11,484 nucleotides of DNA from Lentisphaera sp. (lineage in GTDB: Bacteria; Verrucomicrobiota; Lentisphaeria; Victivallales; GWF2-50-93). Under the pieces are notes generated by a model. The model was given only the letters and a program-made list of their open reading frames with translations, searched no databases and was not told where the DNA came from. Location: positions 1-11,484 of the forward strand of contig DYMC01000071.1 in the NCBI GenBank assembly GCA_020721745.1, read 5' to 3'. Of this stretch, positions 7,283-11,484 are shown piece after piece. Numbering within the stretch: the first letter of the stretch is position 1; every line of letters starts with the position of its first letter. The translations under genes were made by a program, and so were the position numbers.

Positions 7283-7408
7283 CTGCAAAATTGCCGAAGG
7301 TAGGGCGGTTTCGCCGAAACCGCCGCATCAGAACGGACGGCTTCCCGACCCCTTTCAGGATCGGGATAAACTTGAGCCGTCCCCACCTTAAATTCGGCAA
7401 TTTTGCAG
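7283..7408. repeat. Structured inverted-repeat element, copy 1 (MITE/REP-like)
   Basis: 126 bp bounded by a perfect 16-bp inverted repeat, CTGCAAAATTGCCGAA (7283-7298) and its complement (7393-7408). Just inside, GGTAGGG and CCCCACC pair with one mismatch. Two internal hairpins follow: GGCGGTTTC-GCC-GAAACCGCC (7304-7324), and GGACGGCT (7335-7342) with AGCCGTCC (7375-7382), which itself encloses TCCCGA (7343-7348) with TCGGGA (7361-7366). Together they predict a three-way-junction fold in DNA or RNA. There is no coding capacity for a transposase. No target-site duplication is evident. It overlaps the 3' end of rmlD and fills the rmlD-trkA gap. Confidence 0.8.
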
Positions 7409-8248
7409 ATGCCTCAGTTCTGCTATGAAGCCCCGGAGCGACTCGCGCCAGTCCCGCCGCGGACGGTCGAGAATTTTGTCTATCTTCGAACAGTCGAAGC
7501 GGGAGTTCATCGGGCGTCTTGCCGCCGTGTTGAACTCCGAGCTGGGGCATGGGATCAGCTCCGCCCCGATTCCCGCCTGCTCCACTGCGAATTTCGCAAG
7601 CTCCCAGCGGCTCGCGTATCCGAGCGAAGCGAAATGGAAGACTCCCCTGGCGCTTTTCCTTATCATGGACATTGCCGCATGCGAGGCGTCGAGAGTCCAT
7701 GTTGGCGAGCCGACCTGGTCGTCAACGACCTTGATCCTGGCATTCTTTTCCGCCCGTGACAGTATCTTCGACACGAAATTGCGGCCATTGATCCCGTATG
7801 TCCACTCGATCCTGATGATCCCGGCCTCCGCCCCGCTCTCCAGGACAAGCCTTTCGCCTTCGAGCTTTGATTCGCCGTAGGCGTTCAGGGGGCAGGTCTC
7901 GTCGTCCTCCTTCAGCGGAAGCAGGCTCTTGTCTCCAAAAACAAAGTCGGTGCCCACGTGGAGCAGATATTTCGATGCCCGGGCGCACTCCTCCGCGAGA
8001 ATTCCGGCACCCTCCGCATTGACCGCGAAGCATAGCTCCTTTTCCTTCTCGGCGCCGTCCACGTCGGTATATGCCGCGAAATTCGCAACCACGTCGGCGG
8101 ATTCGACAGCGCGCCTCGCGTCGCCCCGGCGCCTGATGTCGAAACCGGGCAGGTCGAATTCGACCACCCCGCACCCGAGGCTCCGGGCAAGCGCGGTGAA
8201 ATCCGCGCCGAGCATCCCCCCGGCGCCTATTGCCGCTATTCTCAGCAT
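7388..8248 (-). CDS. rmlD: dTDP-4-dehydrorhamnose reductase
   Basis: 286 residues, an NADPH-dependent short-chain reductase (extended SDR, RmlD family) that makes dTDP-L-rhamnose from dTDP-4-dehydrorhamnose in the cytoplasm. Motifs in order: GAGGMLG nucleotide loop (8-14), NFAAYTDVDGAE (56-67), VGTDFVFGD (98-106) with the catalytic Thr/Asp pair, YGESK (124-128) carrying the Tyr and Lys, RIEWTYG and GRNFV (146-159), and VVDDQVGSPTW (174-184). The ATG overlaps the rmlA stop by seven bases and has GGAGG (8266-8262) at a rather long 13-base spacing, indicating coupling. The open frame continues upstream only as a shadow of rmlA. The last six residues (LQNCRI) and the stop codon are supplied by the inverted-repeat element, so the native C-terminus has been replaced or lost. 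rmlB and rmlC are not present. Confidence 0.9.
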   Translation of the reverse strand: MLRIAAIGAGGMLGADFTALARSLGCGVVEFDLPGFDIRRRGDARRAVESADVVANFAAYTDVDGAEKEKELCFAVNAEGAGILAEECARASKYLLHVGTDFVFGDKSLLPLKEDDETCPLNAYGESKLEGERLVLESGAEAGIIRIEWTYGINGRNFVSKILSRAEKNARIKVVDDQVGSPTWTLDASHAAMSMIRKSARGVFHFASLGYASRWELAKFAVEQAGIGAELIPCPSSEFNTAARRPMNSRFDCSKIDKILDRPRRDWRESLRGFIAELRHLQNCRI

Positions 8249-8979
8249 CTGGGCGGGTTTTCCTCCACCAGTCTCTGGACCTTGGACAAGGATTCGAATG
8301 TCCCGGCATCGCTCCACCAGCCCGTCATCGGGCTCCAGCGCATCGAGGAATTCGATATGTAATGGTTGTTCACGTCCGTTATCTCCAGTTCGTTCCGCGC
8401 CGATGGTCTGAGCTTCCTTATTACAGAATACACCTCCGCATCGTAGAAGTAGATGCCAGTCACCGCATAGTCGCTTTTCGGGTTCGCCGGCTTCTCCTCG
8501 ATGGACACTATCCTGTCCCCGGACATCTCCGCCACGCCGAAGCGCCCGGGATCCTCGACCTTCTTCACCAATATATGCGCCCCGCGCCCGCCATCCCGCA
8601 TGAACTTGTCGAGATAGGGCCCAAGGGGGTCCTCGAATATGTTGTCGCCGAGAATCACCGCTGTCGGGCCTCCGGCGGCGAATTCCTCCGCCAGGCCAAG
8701 CGCCTGGGCTATTCCCCCTGACTCGTCCTGCACCTTGTAGGTGAAGCGGCATTTGAATGCCCTGCCCGACCCGAGCAGGTTGACCACCGCGCCCATGTGC
8801 TCCACCCCGGTGACCACGAGGATGTCCTCTATCCCCGCTCCGACCAATTTTTCGACGGGATGGAATATCATCGGCTTGCGGCCCACAGGCAGAAGGTGCT
8901 TGTTCGTGACGTTGGTCAGCGGTCTTAGGCGCGAACCGGCTCCTCCGGCCAGCACTATGCCTTTCGCACGTTTATCCAT
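8242..8979 (-). CDS. rmlA: Glucose-1-phosphate thymidylyltransferase, short RmlA type
   Basis: About 245 residues. It couples dTTP with glucose-1-phosphate to give dTDP-glucose, the first step towards dTDP-rhamnose. Motifs counted from this start: GIVLAGGAGSRLRPLT (7-22), NKHLLPVGRKPMI (26-38), LGDNIFED (110-117), FGVAE (147-151), IEEKPANPKSDYAVTGIYFY (160-179), ELEITDVNN (197-205) and WSDAGTFESL (222-231). It matches the short RmlA/SpsI-like class, not the roughly 290-residue enterobacterial form. The start at 8979 is preferred because GGGGGG lies about seven bases upstream and homologues begin near KGIVLAGG. In-frame ATGs at 8994 and 9006 lack such a site. It overlaps rmlD by seven bases. 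Another nucleotide or sugar specificity cannot be excluded. Confidence 0.87.
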   Translation of the reverse strand: MDKRAKGIVLAGGAGSRLRPLTNVTNKHLLPVGRKPMIFHPVEKLVGAGIEDILVVTGVEHMGAVVNLLGSGRAFKCRFTYKVQDESGGIAQALGLAEEFAAGGPTAVILGDNIFEDPLGPYLDKFMRDGGRGAHILVKKVEDPGRFGVAEMSGDRIVSIEEKPANPKSDYAVTGIYFYDAEVYSVIRKLRPSARNELEITDVNNHYISNSSMRWSPMTGWWSDAGTFESLSKVQRLVEENPPRC

Positions 8980-9032
8980 GGCACTGCCCCCCATCGTGAT
9001 TTTCATGAAATAGTGAAGCTTCTATCGGGAAA

Positions 9033-9047
9033 CTGCGATTTTCGCAG
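9033..9047. promoter_or_regulatory. 15-bp palindrome in the rmlA leader
   Basis: CTGCGA-TTT-TCGCAG, perfect six-base arms around three bases, lies between the proposed rmlA promoter and its start codon. Position and symmetry would suit an operator. Very similar palindromes also occur inside several genes here, so a repeated genomic word is an alternative reading. Confidence 0.35.
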
Positions 9048-9083
9048 AGAAAGCGTTTTCTGGAATGTTTTTTGTATAAGCTG

Positions 9084-9113
9084 TTAATATCGCACGCATT
9101 CGGGCGATTTCAA
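9084..9113 (-). promoter_or_regulatory. Candidate sigma-70 type promoter for rmlA-rmlD
   Basis: Minus strand: -35 TTGAAA (9113-9108), 18-bp spacer, -10 TATTAA (9089-9084). Transcription would start near 9077 and give a leader of about 100 nt to the preferred rmlA ATG. The -35 box begins only seven bases from the edge of repeat copy 2. Confidence 0.45.
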
Positions 9114-9120
9114 CTTAGCC

Positions 9121-9251
9121 AATTGCAAAATTGCCGACGGAATGCCCCGAGGCGTCCCGATGCCCTATCGGGACCGGGATTTCGCAACTTACGCGCTCGG
9201 GGGGAGCCAGCCATAGGGCTGGCGTTCCCCTGAAAAGGCAATTTTGCAATT
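9121..9251. repeat. Structured inverted-repeat element, copy 2 (MITE/REP-like)
   Basis: 131 bp with perfect 15-bp terminal arms AATTGCAAAATTGCC (9121-9135) and its complement (9237-9251). It shares TGCAAAATTGCCGA with the left arm of copy 1. Inside are two perfect hairpins: GTCCCGAT-GCCCT-ATCGGGAC (9154-9174) and GCCAGCC-ATAG-GGCTGGC (9206-9223), the latter extended by a G-run (9199-9204) facing TTCCCC (9225-9230). The internal sequence is mostly unlike copy 1, yet the plan of two hairpins inside one long stem is the same. It lies in the divergent region between rmlA and the ABC exporter, between the rmlA promoter and the exporter leader. Confidence 0.8.
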
Positions 9252-9325
9252 ACCTCAGACGATTCTTCGCAGGAGCAAACCCTTCACCCTTTGTCAAAAG
9301 GCTATTTGCATATAAGTTATGGGGC
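9252..9325 (+). other. Leader of the ABC exporter gene
   Basis: 74 bases between repeat copy 2 and the exporter ATG. TTGTCA (9291-9296) and TATAAG (9311-9316) resemble promoter boxes, but their 14-bp spacing is too short to be convincing. No clear Shine-Dalgarno sequence lies at normal distance; GGGG directly abuts the start codon. If the TATAAG box is real, the message would be almost leaderless. Confidence 0.3.
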
Positions 9326-11338
9326 ATGGGAAGAAAGACGAAAAGCCAGAACTACATCCGAATCCTGCGCTATGTGAAACCCTACAAGGCGAAGCTTGCG
9401 GTAGGGATACTCGCCGGCTTTGTCGCCGGAGGATCCCTGTTCGGAAGCTTCTTCTGGATAAAGGACTTGATAGAGCCTTTTGAGAAAAGGCCCGCGGCCC
9501 CCGGGGTGGAATTGGAGAGTGGCGATGTCGCGACGAACGGCGGCGATAACAATCCCGGTTCCGCTGCCGGCGGGATGCCGGAGTCTTCTGCTCAAATGGA
9601 AGCACCCGGGAAAAAGTCCGGCAAGGAGGCGGAGAAGAAGCTAAAGGAATTCCAGTTTCTGGAGAAGTATGCCAATGAATACGGCATTCCTCTCCAGACC
9701 CCGGATGGCAGGCTTACCTGGCAGGGATTCGCCCTGGCGATTTCCGGCCTGATCGCCCTTTTCTTCCTCAAGAATCTGGCGACATACATGAACAAATACT
9801 ACACCCGCTGGGTCGGGACTAGGGTGATAGCGGATTTCCGCGACGAGATATTCGGCAAGCTCCTCGACCAGTCGTTGAAGTTCTACGGCAACACCGACGT
9901 AGGCCAGCTCATCAGCCGCAGCACGAATGACACCAGCCAGATGGAATCCGCCGTGGCGCACACGATAGCCGACGCGACGCGATGCCCCATCGAGATAGCC
10001 GCATGCCTCGGGTTCCTGGTCTACACCGCGGTCACAAACAGGAACATGAGCCTTCTGCTTACCATTCTCGTCGGGCTGCCGGCGGCCGTCCTGCCCATAA
10101 TCATCCTCGGCAGAAAAATACGCAAGACCTGCAAGAGGGCATACTCCAGAATCGCCGACGTGGTCACAATAATGCACGAGGTGTTCACCGGCATACTCGT
10201 GGTCAAGGCCTACGGCATGGAGGAAGCCGAGAATGCCCGCTTCAAGGAGACAAACAGGAAGTATTTCAAGACGCTTGTCAGGGCCTTGAAGCTGGAGCTT
10301 GCGATGACCCCGCTGATGGAATTCGTGGCGGTCCTCTCGGTAATCGTCTTTTGGATACTATGCTACGCGAAGGAGCTTACCATAAGCCAGATTTTCGTGC
10401 TCGTCGCCCCGGCCATCATGGCATACCGCCCCCTCAAGGATCTGGCGAAAATCAACACATACATACAAAAAAGCATGGCGGCGGCAGACAGATATTTCGA
10501 ACTGGTGGACATGCAGACCGAGGTGACCGAAAAGCCCGGCGCCGTCCCGATAGAGCGGTTCGAAAGGGACATCCGCCTCGACAACGTCAGCTTCTCATAC
10601 GGCGACAGGAAGATACTGGACAATTTCAACCTGGTCATTCCGGCCGGGAAGGTGGTCGCAGTCGTCGGAGAGACGGGCTCCGGAAAAACGACAATCGCGA
10701 ACCTCATCGCGAGATTCTATGACGTTGATTCCGGCTCGGTGAAGATAGATGGCGTTGATGTCCGCGACATGAAGATATCCTCGCTGCGCTCCCTGATCGG
10801 GATAGTCTCCCAGCAGAGCATACTGTTCAACGATACGATAGCCAACAATATCGCATACGGCCAGAAAAACCCCGGCAGAGACCAGATAGAAGAGGCAGCA
10901 AAAAAGGCAAATGCATACGGGTTCATCGTGGACGGACGCCACGGCAACGGCTTCGATTCCGTCGTGGGCGAGAAGGGTTGCAAGCTAAGCGGAGGGGAAA
11001 GACAGCGCATATCCATCGCGAGAGCCATCCTCAAGAACCCGCCCATACTCATACTCGACGAGGCCACCAGCTCGCTGGACACCGTGACAGAAAAGCTGGT
11101 CCAGGACGCCCTCGACAACGCCATGAGCGGCAGGACAGTCTTCGCCATAGCCCACCGCCTGAGCACCATTCAGCACGCCGACACCATCATAGTCCTGGCG
11201 GGAGGAAGGATCGTCGAATCCGGAACCCACGATGAACTCCTCGCAAAGGGCGGACAATACAAGAAACTCTTCAAAATGCAGTTCGCGAAAGGGGCCAGGA
11301 ACAGCAAAGCCGTCGAAAACACCGGCATATCCTCCTGA
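9326..11338 (+). CDS. ABC exporter, fused membrane and ATPase domains (MsbA/LmrA-like)
   Basis: 670 residues, a half-transporter expected to work as a homodimer in the inner membrane, exporting a lipid, glycolipid or drug-like substrate. Membrane domain about 1-390: TM1 near 24-46, then an unusually long hydrophilic segment (about 50-130, with a Gly/Ser/Asn-rich part and a charged Lys/Glu part), TM2 near 135-155, and further helices to about 365. ATPase domain: Walker A GETGSGKTT (448-456), Q-loop Gln near 496, signature LSGGERQ (554-560), Walker B ILILDE (574-579), and H-loop His610 in AIAHRLST. All catalytic residues are intact. The ATG at 9326 is chosen because the protein then begins MGRKTKSQNYIRILRYVKPY, a normal pre-TM1 stretch; the frame is open back through the repeat element to 9131, with no family resemblance there. 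Divergent from rmlA. Which substrate it carries cannot be read from sequence. Confidence 0.9.
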   Translation: MGRKTKSQNYIRILRYVKPYKAKLAVGILAGFVAGGSLFGSFFWIKDLIEPFEKRPAAPGVELESGDVATNGGDNNPGSAAGGMPESSAQMEAPGKKSGKEAEKKLKEFQFLEKYANEYGIPLQTPDGRLTWQGFALAISGLIALFFLKNLATYMNKYYTRWVGTRVIADFRDEIFGKLLDQSLKFYGNTDVGQLISRSTNDTSQMESAVAHTIADATRCPIEIAACLGFLVYTAVTNRNMSLLLTILVGLPAAVLPIIILGRKIRKTCKRAYSRIADVVTIMHEVFTGILVVKAYGMEEAENARFKETNRKYFKTLVRALKLELAMTPLMEFVAVLSVIVFWILCYAKELTISQIFVLVAPAIMAYRPLKDLAKINTYIQKSMAAADRYFELVDMQTEVTEKPGAVPIERFERDIRLDNVSFSYGDRKILDNFNLVIPAGKVVAVVGETGSGKTTIANLIARFYDVDSGSVKIDGVDVRDMKISSLRSLIGIVSQQSILFNDTIANNIAYGQKNPGRDQIEEAAKKANAYGFIVDGRHGNGFDSVVGEKGCKLSGGERQRISIARAILKNPPILILDEATSSLDTVTEKLVQDALDNAMSGRTVFAIAHRLSTIQHADTIIVLAGGRIVESGTHDELLAKGGQYKKLFKMQFAKGARNSKAVENTGISS

Positions 11339-11484
11339 ACCTTCATTGCCTTCGTGGCATCGAGATGCCTGATCGCTTCTTTCCCGAATCAAGAATCCCG
11401 CATTGGTGTCATTCCAGCTTAATAATTGAAAGGGCGTATTTCGGCCAGAAAAAGATGTGGCTGTTATCTTCTGCGCGAGGCTTT
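11339..11484. other. Non-coding stretch after the ABC exporter, with one small hairpin
   Basis: No gene is recognised. GGCAT-CGAG-ATGCC at 11356-11369 is a perfect short hairpin 18 bases past the stop codon. Only an interrupted pyrimidine tract (CTTCTTTCCC) follows, so intrinsic termination is possible but weak. The window ends before any next gene. Confidence 0.4.

Noticed and set aside
8249..8752. N-terminal extension of the RmlD frame to 8752
   Set aside because: It lies entirely inside rmlA in another frame and precedes the GAGGMLG motif that should be near the N-terminus; the ATG at 8248 fits the family.
7283..9251. The two repeats as a CRISPR array or composite transposon ends
   Set aside because: There are only two copies, each internally inverted and 1.7 kb apart; no spacers and no transposase lie between them, and the enclosed genes are rmlA and rmlD with normal operon structure.
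9291..9316. TTGTCA and TATAAG as a promoter for the ABC exporter
   Set aside because: The 14-bp spacing is outside the usual 16-18 range, so it is mentioned only in the leader entry and not called as a promoter.
9131..9325. Longer version of the ABC exporter starting at a TTG at 9131, adding 65 residues
   Set aside because: The extra residues are encoded by the inverted-repeat element and its flank and look nothing like an exporter N-terminus; the ATG at 9326 gives a normal pre-TM1 sequence.

Overview
The window reads as chromosomal DNA from a bacterium with fairly GC-rich coding sequence and, probably, two membranes. It holds a Trk potassium uptake pair, an MsbA/LmrA-type ABC exporter, nucleotide-sugar genes and a polyprenyl-phosphate type glycosyltransferase. 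I cannot name the organism. Nothing points to a plasmid or prophage, and I see no rRNA, tRNA or CRISPR array.

Layout, left to right. Positions 1-166 have no gene. Then come six minus-strand transcription blocks' worth of genes: a membrane glycosyltransferase fusion (167-1756) coupled to 6-phosphogluconolactonase (1753-2463); a lone NYN-domain nuclease gene (2610-3224) in AT-richer DNA; a probable operon trkA (7253-5892), trkH (5885-4371) and a membrane-anchored alpha/beta hydrolase (4355-3510); and an overlapping pair rmlA (8979-8242) and rmlD (8248-7388). The only plus-strand gene is an ABC exporter (9326-11338), divergent from rmlA. Positions 11339-11484 have no gene.

The genes suggest housekeeping and envelope work. 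RmlA and RmlD are the first and last enzymes of dTDP-L-rhamnose synthesis (RmlB and RmlC are absent here). The flippase-like/GT2 fusion probably charges and handles a lipid-linked sugar. The ABC exporter may move a lipid or envelope component. TrkA-TrkH imports potassium.

The most unusual content is non-coding. Two elements of about 126 and 131 bp (7283-7408 and 9121-9251) share a terminal inverted repeat built on TGCAAAATTGCCGA. Each encloses two further perfect hairpins, although the internal sequences differ widely. The first forms the end of rmlD: its last 18 bases encode the final six residues, and the stop codon lies inside it. They look like a non-autonomous, MITE-like or REP-like family that folds into a branched cruciform. 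A 14-bp perfect palindrome abuts the first copy just upstream of trkA. Three minus-strand promoters with 18-bp spacers can be proposed, and a compound hairpin with T-runs on both strands ends a few bases before the NYN start codon.
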